From NCBI RefSeq assembly GCF_020921035.1, contig NC_063156.1:12412501-12476500 (forward strand): DNA of 64,000 bases, read 5' to 3'. Of this stretch, positions 22,629 through 34,287 are shown piece after piece. The stretch comes from Rhodamnia argentea. Its lineage: Eukaryota > Streptophyta > Magnoliopsida > Myrtales > Myrtaceae. Positions within the stretch are counted from its first letter, which is position 1. Each line of letters opens with the position of its first letter. The position numbers were made by a program, and so were the translations under genes. The notes beneath the pieces are model-generated. The model searched no databases, was not told the DNA's origin, and saw only the letters and a list, made by a program, of their open reading frames with translations.

Positions 22629-23055
22629 TCAAAAAAGTCTTAAACTTATTGTAATTATGCCAATTCAGTCCTAAACTTTTTTTTTAATCAATTCAGTCCT
22701 AAATATTTTGCACTTACGTCAATTCAATCCATCCGCCATTTTAGCTAGTCGAGGTTGAAATGGACGTCGGGCTGCGCCGACGTGAATAATTTTTTATGAT
22801 ATTTTAATGATTTTTTTGGTTTTTTATACTTTTTTTTTCTTTTTCTCTTTTTCTTTTCTTTAGACTTCAAGGCCGGCGAGGGTGCGCGACGCCTCGCTCA
22901 AATTTCACCAGCCTAAAGTCTAAGGGAAAAAAAGAAAAGAAAAAACTAAAAAATTGGACTAAAGCCAAAGTTGGTAGGATGGACTAAATTAGCAAAGAAA
23001 AAATATTTAGAATCGAATTGACATAATTACAGCAGGTTTATTAGAACTTTCCAGA
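22629..23055. mobile_element. Inverted-arm element, MULE-like repeat family
   Basis: The left arm has CTTATTGTAATTATGCCAATT and the reverse complement of the right arm has CTGCTGTAATTATGTCAATT. A short GC-rich core (GGCCGGCGAGGGTGCGCGAC) lies between. The style matches the 33961-37397 element. No TSD was confirmed here. Confidence 0.5.
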
Positions 23056-23980
23056 ACTTTGTTGGTAATTTTCTGTTACTGGCCCCCCCCAAAAGGGAAG
23101 CAGAAGACGAGAATTGGTTTCCCACAAAGACCCAAGCTATCCAAGTAGATTCCAACTAAGTCCTCCATATCTGAAAACAGTGCGTTCCACGTTGGACTGC
23201 TTTCAGTTTTAACCATATTTGCCGAAACCTAAAAAAAAAAAAAAAATTAGCTCAGGACTGCATCGGAATTTTATAATCATTGTCTCGAGAAAGCTCACCG
23301 TTCTCTCTCTTGTGTCGAAGTGTGCCCCGCGACGCAAAGCAACCTGGTTTTTCTCAAATTTTGAGATCACCTTACTTTGGTCCTTTTGTCTTCCCAAATG
23401 AACAAAAGGGCTCGGAAGAATAATAAGCATCAAACCAGGGGATCCGATGTTATTTTAATCTCCCCATCGGTATCGGATCTAGTACCCGATCTATCTAGCC
23501 GTGTGATTTGAATGTTTTGAGAAAGTCTGGTTACACGACTCGACGAATTTGAAACGAAAACATCTATCGTTGTGCATCTCGATTTGTAGTGTCGGAGAAC
23601 AAGTTAAGGTTTTCGATTGAATGGTGAAGCGCGTGGTGCTCGTTTCAATGTTTGGGAGAGACATTTTCACCGTCCTCGGTCCAGTTGAAAAGTTCGGGGC
23701 ATGCATTTCCTAGACGGAAGGAAAGAAAAATCTCGAGGTTTACCTGAGAAGATCAAATCGGAGTTTTTAAGGGTTAATTTAATTGTGGAAAACGTTCGGA
23801 TGATAAACAAATTTAATTTTTATTTTTATTTTTTTAAAAAGGAGAGAGAGATTTAATGAATCCAAAAGCCAACCCCACTCGAGCGGAATGCGATGTGGAC
23901 GTCTTCCCCAAACGAACGACCCCATTTACTCCCCTCGCCTCGCCCCTCTCTTCCCAAATACAAACCGATTCATAGCTCAT
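23056..23980. other. Upstream region of the Cys-cluster gene, nothing else recognised
   Basis: Contains an A-tract at 23231-23245 and ordinary intergenic sequence. No coding motif is seen. Confidence 0.4.
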
Positions 23981-23985
23981 TTGAC

Positions 23986-23988
<3 letters not shown>

Positions 23989-24017
<29 letters not shown>
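23989..24017 (+). repeat. (CT)n tract in the 5' leader region
   Basis: A run of CT dinucleotides about 430 nt before the ATG of the gene at 24447. Such pyrimidine tracts are common in plant 5' leaders. Confidence 0.85.
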
Positions 24018-24021
<4 letters not shown>

Positions 24022-24446
24022 CTTCGCTGGCTTCCTGGTAAATCTTCCGAGTCCTCCGCAATCGGGCCAGCGTGGTAACGTTGGGTGTTGTCATCATCTT
24101 CTTCAGCCCTCCCCCCCTCTTCCCTGTCTCTGTCTCTCTCTGTTCCCACCACCATCTCTCAATACCTCTCCGACGGCGCCGCCACCGCCACCGCCGCCGC
24201 CATGAACCTCCTCCTCGCCCCCTGAGGCCTGCCTGGAGCAGGGGGATCGGGGGAGCCGAAGAGGGAACAGAAGATTCCTTCCTATTCGCACATTTCGCTC
24301 TTCAAGGTTGCGGTTGCGGTTGCGTTTCTTTTCATGCCAGATTCGTAACGGTCGATCGATTTTTCTTGCGAAATCTCAATCGCCCACATCGTGATTTTTC
24401 CTGCGAAGGAGGACGGACCCCCCGTGAGAGTCCGATCGTCTGCGAA

Positions 24447-24980
24447 ATGACTCGCCAAATCATGCTGCGGCCCCCGTCGGCGAGCCGCCGGGAGCCGCTG
24501 CTGAAGGCGAGCAAGTCGACCTCCTCCTCCTCCTCCTCCTCCATCTCCTCCGGCTCCTCGTGCGGCGGGGGGAGTGTCCGGTTCGCGGAGGTGGCGGGAG
24601 GGACGGCGGCGGAGTGCGCGGTGGTGTGCTGCTGCTGCCCCTGCGGGATCGCGAACCTGATACTGCTGGCCGTTTACAAGGTGCCCGCCGGGCTGTGCCG
24701 CCGCGCGTGGAGGAAGACCCGGCGGCAGAGGCTGATCAAGAAGGGCCTGCTGTCGGCCAAGGGGCGGCGGCTGACGTGCGGGTGCGAGGAGAAGGAGCTC
24801 CAGATCCACCCGTTCGAGGTGAACGAGGCGATGGCAGAGATGAAGAGGCCCGCGGCGGAGGACGAGGAGGTGGAGAAGCAGGTGGCCAAGCTCGAGAAGG
24901 AGATGTTGGAGAGGTTCTACGGCACCGGCTTCTGGAGGAGCCCTTCTCAGCGAGAGCCCCCGTCGGCTCAGTGCCATTGA
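24447..24980 (+). CDS. Plant Cys-cluster protein of unknown function, probably membrane-attached
   Basis: A 177-residue intronless protein. In order it shows a basic start (MTRQIMLRPPSASRREPLLK), a Ser-rich tract (about residues 24-40), VRFAEVAGG, a cysteine cluster CCCCPC followed by the hydrophobic stretch GIANLILLAVYKVPAGL, a strongly basic patch CRRAWRKTRRQRLIKK, then an acidic coiled-coil-prone segment ending near EKEMLERFYGTGFWRSPS. Plants have a small conserved family with this CCxPCG...YKVPAGLCR core; I know no established function. The cysteine cluster beside a hydrophobic run suggests S-acylation and peripheral membrane attachment (inference). The start is the first ATG that leaves a family-like N terminus; 24462 is an alternative. 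The frame stays open upstream to 24072 but without ATG. A poly(A) signal AATAAA lies at 25047-25052. Confidence 0.85.
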   Translation: MTRQIMLRPPSASRREPLLKASKSTSSSSSSSISSGSSCGGGSVRFAEVAGGTAAECAVVCCCCPCGIANLILLAVYKVPAGLCRRAWRKTRRQRLIKKGLLSAKGRRLTCGCEEKELQIHPFEVNEAMAEMKRPAAEDEEVEKQVAKLEKEMLERFYGTGFWRSPSQREPPSAQCH

Positions 24981-25059
24981 TTTTGACCCCGCTATATCGC
25001 AAACGCAAATTGAAACGATTTCAAGGGAAAAGATCCCGAAAAGACAAATAAAAAGGACA

Positions 25060-28000
25060 AAAAAAAAAGTTTCGAGCTTGGCATCGGCGACGGCGGCGAC
25101 TGCAATGGCAGAGTGATACTAGCTCATGTCGGAGTTCAAAAGATGGCAAGAGGCAAGGAAAGGACCACCTCCTCGACGGGCGACGGCGTTTGGTCGACTA
25201 GAAACAGGGGATGTTAAAATCGCCTGTACTGTACAAGAGCATCATCTGTGTCAGTGTTCTATGATTTGAAACGATCAGGAATTGGCCCTGATCCTTCTTC
25301 TAAATCTCTCAAACTCTAGTGATTGTTTTGCGATTAGATCTTGGTGCCATCAAAGCTTCATGCACTCCGTTCTGGTCTTTGGTTTGACAGCAGGGCTTCC
25401 CATCGGCATCGAAACGGCCATGAACGTGTATATATTTCCAATTATGAATATATATATATGTAAAAGATTATATGATATGATATTAAAACGTCGGATCGTA
25501 GTACTTAACGTTCTGGGTTTTGACCATTTCTACCTGTTGGACTCGATTTTCTTCTAGATGGCTGTGGTGGCTGCGGCGATTTTTGATACATGAGTAGTGA
25601 GTGAGTACGTCTGAAAGAAGGGAAGTGGGTGTAGAAGTCGGAGAGGTTTCTAGAGAAATGAGTCCCCATCGGACACGGCATTCCGCCTCCCGGGCCATGC
25701 GAAAAGAACTCACGGTTCTCGTGCGGTGGATTGCCGGGATGATTCGGGACTCTTCGGGGATGATAATGTCGACAGAACGTTTTGGTTGTTACGTTTTACC
25801 AGTCTTTCGATTCGACGGTGTTGCTTTCGCTGGCCTAACCTAAGTAAGCGCTTCAACTTGCGGCCCTTCTTTTCGCCGCCCATGTGAACCCACCTCTCGC
25901 GTCGTCGGCAATCACGAACTGATGTTCGCTTCTCTGCATACATTAGGAGCTCTTTTGATCACGACTCGTCGCCAAATCCTGTTCAAGTGTTCGGTGATGT
26001 CCGTGTGATGATACGAGAAAGCTCCAGGGGATCGGCTGACCGCTCTTTTGGAGTCCAAAGTGAGAAATTTTTTGCTGGGAAAGGCCCTGCTCTGTTCCCC
26101 TTTGAAATGTATGTTGATGTTGATGTGTCACTAACCAGTGACCCCAGCTCCAATTTTTCTTCTTCTTCCTCCTTTATTACTCTTTCTTTTCTTTTTTTTT
26201 TCGCCTTTTTGAATTGATGAAACCGACTCCAGGTGCTTCAGAGATCTTCAGAGGAACAGGGCGTGTAAGCTGTCAATTTCACTCCATGAACAGAGAGGCG
26301 GGGTCCCCTGTTTCAGACATGTCCGGAGACACGTGTGGGATCATCCTTGTCGGCAGGTGCAACTTCTCTCCCCGACCTCATTTTGCATTTTTGCAGCTCA
26401 TACGAGCCACGACTTCAGCTCTTGTTCTGATCCACATTCGAGTTCGAATCTCGCATCAATCTTACTTTTTCAATTGCCTTCTTAAGCGTCGCTGTCGACA
26501 CAGCTCTCCCCGGTTAACTTGTTCGAAAACGGGACCGGACAATATACAAAGAGCGTAATGCTTAGAACACCTCCTCTCGCTATAAGTCGGTGCAGGGATA
26601 CCGAGCAAGATAACAAGTAAAAAAGAGCACCGACCCATGCTCCGATACCACTTTAAACAAATCATTTTCTACCCCCAAAGCTTAAACGGTCGCAAACCTG
26701 CCAAACCCTTGCCCGGCCGCCTCGGCCTCCTCTAATTCGATTCGAATTCACCAATGGTGCATTCAATGATCACTGTACAAATGCCTATACCCTTAATCAT
26801 CTGCGTAAATTGAGCCCAAACAAGATTTCAAGGAGATTTAATCTTTTAACGGGTATCAATTAATTTTGAAATTTAAAGTGTGTTAATTCATGAGAGGGAT
26901 AAGGACGCCACGCAATATAATTAACGTTAGCAATTTCAAATGATTACTGTCCGTGGTCAAATGAATCCAAGAAGAACCAAATCCTTTTCATACTTTTATT
27001 GAAAAAAGAAAAAGAAAAAGAAGAAGAAAAGTGGTTTAAACACCATGTTAAAGTGCCAAACCGAAAGATTTTGGAGCAGATCCCCTTGGAGAAAAATCTA
27101 AAAGTACGAACGGGAATACATTCTACCCGCCAAGTGGACTTCACGTCACATTGACAAAGGCAAATTCCCATCATTTTAGTCAAACAAAGGGCCATAGGGC
27201 ACTATCTTAGTCTCTCCAAGGCAACTTTGATTTCCTTTTGATTTTAACGGGCCACTTACTATTGAAAAATATCTCAACCCGATCTCGGTCACGATTCACG
27301 ATTCGTGTTTGCCCTTGATAATTAGGTTTTTCGGTTGTATCGGGCCCGTTAAGATTGGCGCACAATCACGGCGAAATAAAACGAACGAGAAAGAGAAATT
27401 TGAAGCACGAGATTCTATCTTGATTCACCATTAAACTAAGACTACGTCCAGCAGAGGATTTCATTATAATTGGCACATCGCACCTCTCGTTACATCACTC
27501 AATTACAAGCGAAAAAAGAATATATATATATAGCAATAGATATTCATGAGATCAACCTCAAATTACTAATGAAAAATTATGATATTAAATTGTAAAAGTC
27601 CTTTGGTGTTCGGGAGGCGCCGCCTCCTCAAGACTCCTACCGAGGTGGCTCCTCCGGACCCCCATGCTTAGCGTGAAGCGGGATTCACGTGCTTTCCTAT
27701 CGCGAGAAAGTATGAACCATACCCAGCCAGAGGCCGTGTAATGGAGTCGCACGCTATCTTTCTGCTAATTACACTATAGAACTTGTGCACGTCGAACTCA
27801 CCATCAACATGTGCCGCCATCGTGCTTGCCAAGTAATCGTGTTAAAACATATCAATTCATGTCAAAATTCGTGTGGACCATAAAACCACATCGACTTTAA
27901 TTCCGTCAAATGTTGCAAAAGAAAAGGACCTTACTTTCTCAAATTCCCTTTCTTGTGCAAAAAAGGATGAAACTTTCCTGCATGTTCATGAAGAAAATAA

Positions 28001-28428
28001 GGAAAACTTTGCCTCTTCCCAAACATTTTGCTCACACCAGGTGGGGCTCGGCCTAATTTATGTTTCCACATTACTTTTCCCTCATGGCTAGATTTGAGAA
28101 ATACTCCATCTCGCCCGGCATGTCTTTGGGCCTAATGGGCCTGACAAGCCCGTGCTGCTCACTGCTGATCATTTCACCTTACTTTTCTTCTCTTTTTTCT
28201 CTCTCTTTAACACATTGGGGAACTGACCTTCATTAGTGGAATATCCCAAAAGAGGTTTCTCTCTTGCCTGTCTTGCCAAATGTTTTCTGGGATTTGTGAT
28301 GAAACCCTTCTAACTGGAACAGAGCATCCTTTCGCTTTCCAAAGGTACTAGGAATGATCCGTAGAAGACAAGATCCTCTCAACTAGGCGCTCCCTAAATA
28401 TGTGTGTCTAGGAATCACGGGTCGCTAA
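25060..28428. other. Gene-poor stretch with LTR-retrotransposon scraps
   Basis: Past the 3' end of the Cys-cluster gene I find no protein I can support. Traces of LTR elements are present: a primer-binding-site-like TGGTATCGGAGC on the minus strand at about 26642-26653, and an LTR-leader style block (CTACGTCCAGCAGAGGATTTCATTATAATTG around 27440-27470). The ends of neither can be placed. Reading frames at 25601-25843 and 26214-26558 have no known motif. Confidence 0.4.
26642..26653 (-). other. LTR-retrotransposon primer-binding-site-like sequence
   Basis: The minus strand reads GTGGTATCGGAGCATGGG, close to the initiator-Met tRNA complement TGGTATCAGAGC used by most plant Copia and many Gypsy elements. 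No gag or pol was read on its internal side, so only the junction survives or is recognisable. Confidence 0.45.
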
Positions 28429-29610
28429 GGATGCGTTTGGTAACACTTGTATTCTTAAAAATAATTTATGTTCAGAAATTTTTTTTTTTATTTCTATTCC
28501 TTGGATGAATTTCTGAGCGGAAGAATGTGTTTGGTAACTTCATAAAAATTTTATTCTAGGAATTGAAAAAGAACATAAATGCGTTTGGTATGATCCTAAA
28601 AATTTCTATTTTCAAATTTTTTTCATTTAGTGAAAAAGATTTCGATGCAGACTTAACAATTCGTATTTGGATAAAATTAGACTTTTGTAAAGACTTAACT
28701 AATCAAGATATTCTAATATGACCTCAAAGAATCCAACATAATAGTTAGTAGGGGGCCAAAAATACCGGAGCTGGCCCTACCAGGCCCGACTTGAAATTTT
28801 CATTGTCTTTCGGTTTGGGTCGGGTTGGGTTGGGTAATGAGTAAAGGATTTTGGGTAGTTTGACGGTTTGGGTCGAGTTGGGCCGGTTTGGGTCATTTTT
28901 TTTTTTCACTTTCTCTTCTTCCCTTCTCACTTGCATTCTCAAGAATTCTAAAAAAAGCACTATAATTAATCAAAAAATAATGTTTAAATGTTCAATCCAA
29001 AAATTGATAATTTATTACTTCGCCCTCCTCGTCAACTCCCACCACACCCACCTCTGATAAACAAAATATTTAACTTAATAAAACTCAAGTCTTAATATTA
29101 TTTATATATGTGGATACAAAAAATTCGAATAAAAATTTAAGTGTTCTTCCATTGTTGTCAATTCTTCCATGTTGCATACGAATTTTTTTATGTGTCTTTT
29201 GTAAAATGTATCTGAAAGAAAAAATTTTAACGTAGAAATTAAAAATAAAAATCAAATCAATTATTTTGATGACAAGAATACTAAGAAAGCTAAAAGTATA
29301 AATAGCCTTCTAAAAAATATAAAAATAAAAAAACCTGGCAAAATCGGACCCACTCAATGGGAGTCGACTCGACGACCTAGGTATATGCGGGTCGGGTAGG
29401 GTTAAGCTGAGCTTATTTCTCTAAAATGACCTTATTTCTCTTTTTGTTCTGGAAAAAAAAATTAATTCTTGTTTTTATTTTAAATCTATTCTCTAGCCAT
29501 TTGTTTCGGGGAACAGCAAAATGAACTGACGTACACAAATAGATTTATATTCTTTTTCTATTTCAGGGAAAAAAAAAAAAAGATAAATAAAACCGTTACC
29601 AAACAAGCCC
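28429..29610. mobile_element. Tourist-like (PIF/Harbinger-type) non-autonomous element
   Basis: The left end GGATGCGTTTGGTAAC and the reverse complement of the right end GGGCTTGTTTGGTAAC form a TIR, flanked by TAA on both sides (28426-28428, 29611-29613), the 3-bp TSD typical of PIF/Harbinger. The 1.18-kb interior is non-coding and includes GGGTCGGGTTGGG clusters around 28810-28890 and 29380-29400 that suggest another, nested insertion. Confidence 0.62.
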
Positions 29611-29613
29611 TAA

Positions 29614-32600
29614 CTTGCTCAACAAAGCATTCCCCATTTCTAATAACAAGTTGAAAGCGAGGGATAGATAAAGGAGACAGCCCACCAAACACCACCAACT
29701 GCACAGAAACATGTGTTGTGTTCAGCTTAAACTTACTGTCCTTTTTTTGGAAGGGAGGGGAAGTTGTCAGAAAGCTTAAACTTCTGTCATTTGCTTATTT
29801 TTTTTTTTGTGATTTTCTCCAGAGGCGAAACCATTGCAAGTATAGAGCAGGCAGCCAAATTATCTTCGTTCCCCTCTCTTTGACAGTAGAAATGAAAGCA
29901 GAAGACATTTATGGCAAAGTCACTGCCTAGATATAATGAGGAGCCATCGAATTATTAGTAAGCAAGGTAGAATTAAAGTAGCATTCCTTTTCACAACCAA
30001 GAGTTGATTATGCAAACTTTTCATGCGAGTATAGCGACATAACCAATCAACGCAATCTTAATTCACATTCAGTTTCATTCGCTTTCATCACGACGAGGAC
30101 GGATAATTCGAATTTGGCGTGCAAATTCGAGGCAGCTTAACCAACATGTAATTCCAAGGAAGCATGCGATTTCAAAACGGCCCGTATTCTCAATACAGGC
30201 ATGCAATCGAAAGTACTTTTGAAAGCCTTTCGTTACTTATATCTCGACTATTAAGACAGCCCCTAACCCTGAAAAAAATCAAGAACGTCCATAAAATACC
30301 TTCTATGCTGCCCTTAGAGTGGAAAGGCGAGAAACTTCCATTTTCGGCCCAACCTAACATAGGGTCCAGTAGAAAAAACATTGGGCCCAGCCCATCTTGA
30401 GCAAGGCCCAGCCAACTAGGGTAGCGCGGGCCTGGCACTGCGCAGCCCCAGGCCATCCTGGCCCACTTGGACTCACGGTCACGGATGCTTTGTTTTTTTA
30501 CAAACTCACGGATGCTTAAAAGCTACCTTTTCCTTTTCTTTGTTCGTTTTGTATTTTTTTTTTTTTTAACTTTTGACCCAATTTTGATCATCTGTTTCTC
30601 TCTGGTCCAACTTCCACTTGACCTAATCTTTTGCCTATCGAAAGGTTGTATCGTGAACTTTCCAGAAATTTGGTTCACTTTTTAAGCAAGTGGGATTATG
30701 TAATTCTGCGAATCGAGTCAAATGGACGGGAATTCACAATCTCTCGGATGTGTTGTAAAGCTTATGACCAGATTTACATGATCTCATTACCCACAGTGCG
30801 AAAAACGTGATTTTGCCAACCCTATCGAGATTAGATGGTTATGGTTTAAAATCATGACATCAATGATCTAGCTATTTGATTTGGTCAAAAATTGGGGGGT
30901 CATGAGGTAATTCTTGCGGAGCGCGACCTAATAATCGTACCATTTGGTCAAAAGTTTGGTGAGGTTGCCTTCAGGTCAGAGTTTTGTCAAATTTCCTGTA
31001 AAAAATTAGGCATTTTCAATAGCCAACAACTCTCTCTCTCTCTCTCTCTCTCTCTTCACACACACACACAAATTGCTGGTATTTTAGAGATGATTTGATA
31101 GCAGAAGAAGAAAGTCGAGAAGTTAGAGGATCGGAGATGTCTTGATCCAAATAAATTTGACGATCAAGAACTCATTTCGTAAGTCACAACGATATTGGCC
31201 CAAATAAAATGAAACGACAACTTATGAAATTCGGTATGGTTCTCATTATGTGAACCAGAAGATGTGCGTGTGCATAGTTGTGCGTGACCAAATTTATCCT
31301 CATATACCTATGCTTCAATAAATCTGGTTAAGGATATTTAGGAGAGACAAAAGGGGATATAGTCCTAAGAAATTGTTGACTTGCTTCCTCTAAAGAGATA
31401 GATAGATTCATTCAATAAACTACTACAATTATTTTTCTAACTTTAGTTGTTCGGCTCATTCTATCTGTCTTCGCCTGCCCTTGTCCACAAATTGGATCAC
31501 CCATTTCATTTCCATCGTATAAAAATAAAACGTGGCAGGAGTCAGAACCGATGGCAAATGTCTAGGGCTTGACTGCAAATTGAGACCATATGATGTGGAA
31601 TGATCGACCCAGGAAAAAATAATGGGGATGCTGGAGTTTTGCTGTTGAACAACCTGCCTTTGGGATTCTCATCATGATTTCAATTGAATATATGAGCAGG
31701 CCAAGGGGTTGATTTTCCACCATCTGTTGACCAAATCAATCGAAAATAACCCATCAAAGGGGACAGATGAGCTTTCTTTCATCCTGAAATGTTGGTCAGG
31801 AACTAGCTACGTTATCGAGTTCGTGGAATACTTTGCTAATCTCGTTGCCTAAATGAAATAGGCGAGGCCAGCCCTCGCTGGCCATTGCAAAAACAATAGG
31901 GAAAAGAAAATAAAAGGAAAGAAAACATTATACAATAATAAAAATAATACAAAAAGTATCCACGTCCACATTAGCAATTTTCGATGTAAATTGACTAGAT
32001 AGACTGAATTAGTACCAATATAAAAAGATTTAAGACTAAATTGGTTAAATTGAATTGTTTAGAACTGAATTGGTACTAATGAATTTCGGATTAAATTGAC
32101 TAAATTGAAAGGTTTATGACTAAATGGGGTATCAACGGAATATGTTTTAGACTTCTTTTTTTTTGTACTTTTCCCTCATTGTTGAGCTGTAAATTATATG
32201 CTCTCATCATAAATATCCCCTTTTGTGCCATAATCATGAGTATTCCATTGAATCACTCGAATATGTAATGAACCCTAATTCACCTTTCTCATCACGGGTC
32301 AAAGATGAGCGGCTTCTAGATTAGTCTGCAGTAGTGGTCGGGGGCTTTGGGAGGGGACGAGGAAGTCCGCTTAAGATAGGTGAACTTCGGACCAACCAAA
32401 TGTTCGGTCAATCTCATTAAACCAAGTTGTGGATACAAAGAAATTGAACTTGCCATGTGAGTGATTTAATGAAGAACTTGAAACTAATCACGTTCCTTTT
32501 TTTTTTTTTTTTGGAGGGGGGGAGGGGAGGGGTTCAAAGGAAATTTTCATTCATTATGAAAATGATACATGAAGGATTAATGGGATGTCCTAGAAATCAC

Positions 32601-32990
32601 CACAACAAAGCGAGTTGATAAAGCAGCAAAACAAACCAAAACCTAGAAATTAAGGTATATCATCAGAGCATAGTTGGCAGAGTTAAGTACAAGTTCGCCC
32701 TTCAAGAACAGATTTATGACTGCATCCAAGCAAAAGGATCAACGGCCGATCACCGAATCACGCATCATTATCAATGATGGGCACATGCTGGAATCTTCAT
32801 ACGTAGTTACGGCTTTGCCTTTCGATCGTGTGCGCGTAGGTTCGACGTCCTCAACATCATTAACATACGAAAACTGTTAAAATATGTCTCGAGTTTGAGC
32901 CCGGAGCGAAAATCTAAATATTGCAAATTAAATATTTTCTATTTTGTCTTGATATCAAGTTAGAATCGTCCAAGCAAAATAGAGAGGGTA
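29614..32990. other. Intergenic, nothing recognised apart from simple repeats
   Basis: AT-rich, with a (CT)12/CA tract at 31031-31070, a T/G run at 32499-32531, and at 31860-32150 a half-copy of the 'forgotten-arm' repeat style (GACTAAATTGGTTAAATTG lines) seen in the MULE-like elements. No coding motif. Confidence 0.4.
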
Positions 32991-32995
32991 TATAT

Positions 32996-33720
32996 TGTTC
33001 GATTAATATTCGGATTCCATAAATTTTATATGGGACGAAATCTGTTTTTTGAAATCCGTCAATATCTATCCTTTTAAGTTGTTAGAGCTGGTCAAGGAAA
33101 GTAAAAAGGAAAAGTTGACTTTGGCCGAATTCTGTTGGGACTTTGAATTTGAGTTGGACATGGGATATTTATTCACGGTGGCCAGAAGATATCAACAAGA
33201 AAGAATTAAAAAGAAGATTTGCTTTTCTATTTCTTTTGAAGTTGCGTCCAGGAAGAGAAGTCAATGTTGGATTTTTCTTGGGTTGACCGAAGCACATGAT
33301 CCAAAAGGAAGTCGGCCTGCCCATCCCTCTATGCGATATACATGCATATATATATAGTTGGTCTCGACTTTTGGAGGATATCTGGAAGTGCCATTCTTGA
33401 GCACTTGGCTTGGGGTTTCTCCGTTGGTCTTTGTTCGTGGAATTACATCAAGAACTCAAGTATTGAAGCCGATTAAATCTTGGGGTTAGATTTGTATTAA
33501 TTTTTTTACGAGATTGAGAGATTATTTCATTAGGAATTGGGGGTTTGGTCTGTAATCTTTGTGTATCGCTGGTTCTATAGTGAAATTCGTTGCTGCTCTC
33601 CTCATGGACGTAGGTCTCTACGACCGAACCATGTACATCCGGTGTCCAATTTATTTTCTTGTTCTGTCTATTTTATTGTTCGATCGCTTGGTTCCGTGCA
33701 ATAAAAACAACAAAATCGTG
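32996..33720 (+). mobile_element. Probable Copia-type LTR fragment
   Basis: The order of features fits an LTR: a U3-like stretch, a TATATATATAG box at 33347-33357, a leader, and the block CTCATGGACGTAGGTCTCTACG...CGAACCATGTACATCC (33602-33641), the variant of a conserved Copia LTR sequence (GGACGTAGGC...CGAACCACGTAAAT). No PBS or TSD was found, so it is a solo LTR or a fragment. Confidence 0.45.
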
Positions 33721-34287
33721 TTGAATAAACTCATATCTGAAATCAGTAAGAGCGAGCCCTTTTACAAGTGCGAGACTCCAGTGCTTCTAATAAAAGGATG
33801 AGCACAAATCTAAACACGTCATCCAATATGTTTAGAACTACACGGGCCAAATTGAAGTGTTTTAAGACAAAATTGGCATCCGTAGAATATAATGACAACT
33901 GAATTGAGGATAATTTCCCTAACCAAAAAAAGAAGAGTAATTTCATTGCTAATTTCAATAGGGATAAGTGCAACCGAAGTCCTACAACATGTCATAAAAG
34001 TGCAATTGAGTACTAAAATTTGTAAAAAGTGCAATCAAATCCTAAGACTTTGTCAAATTGATACAATCGAGTTTTTCCGTTAACTCCATCTACCTTAGCT
34101 GATAAAAATGTCGACGTGATTTTTTTTTTCCATTATTTTCTCTATCCTATGTAGTGATGATGTGGCTTTAAACAATGTCATTTCGTTTAAATTAGATTAA
34201 ACAATAAGCTAATAAAAGGTGAGAAACCATGCGGCTGAGGGCCGCAAGCCCTCATTGCCTTTGCCCCACCACCGTCGAGAAGGCTGG

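Noticed and set aside
24282-24977. Long minus-strand frame antisense to the Cys-cluster gene
   Set aside because: It is a GC-rich shadow of the plus-strand gene; its Leu/Arg/Gly-rich translation has no family motif.
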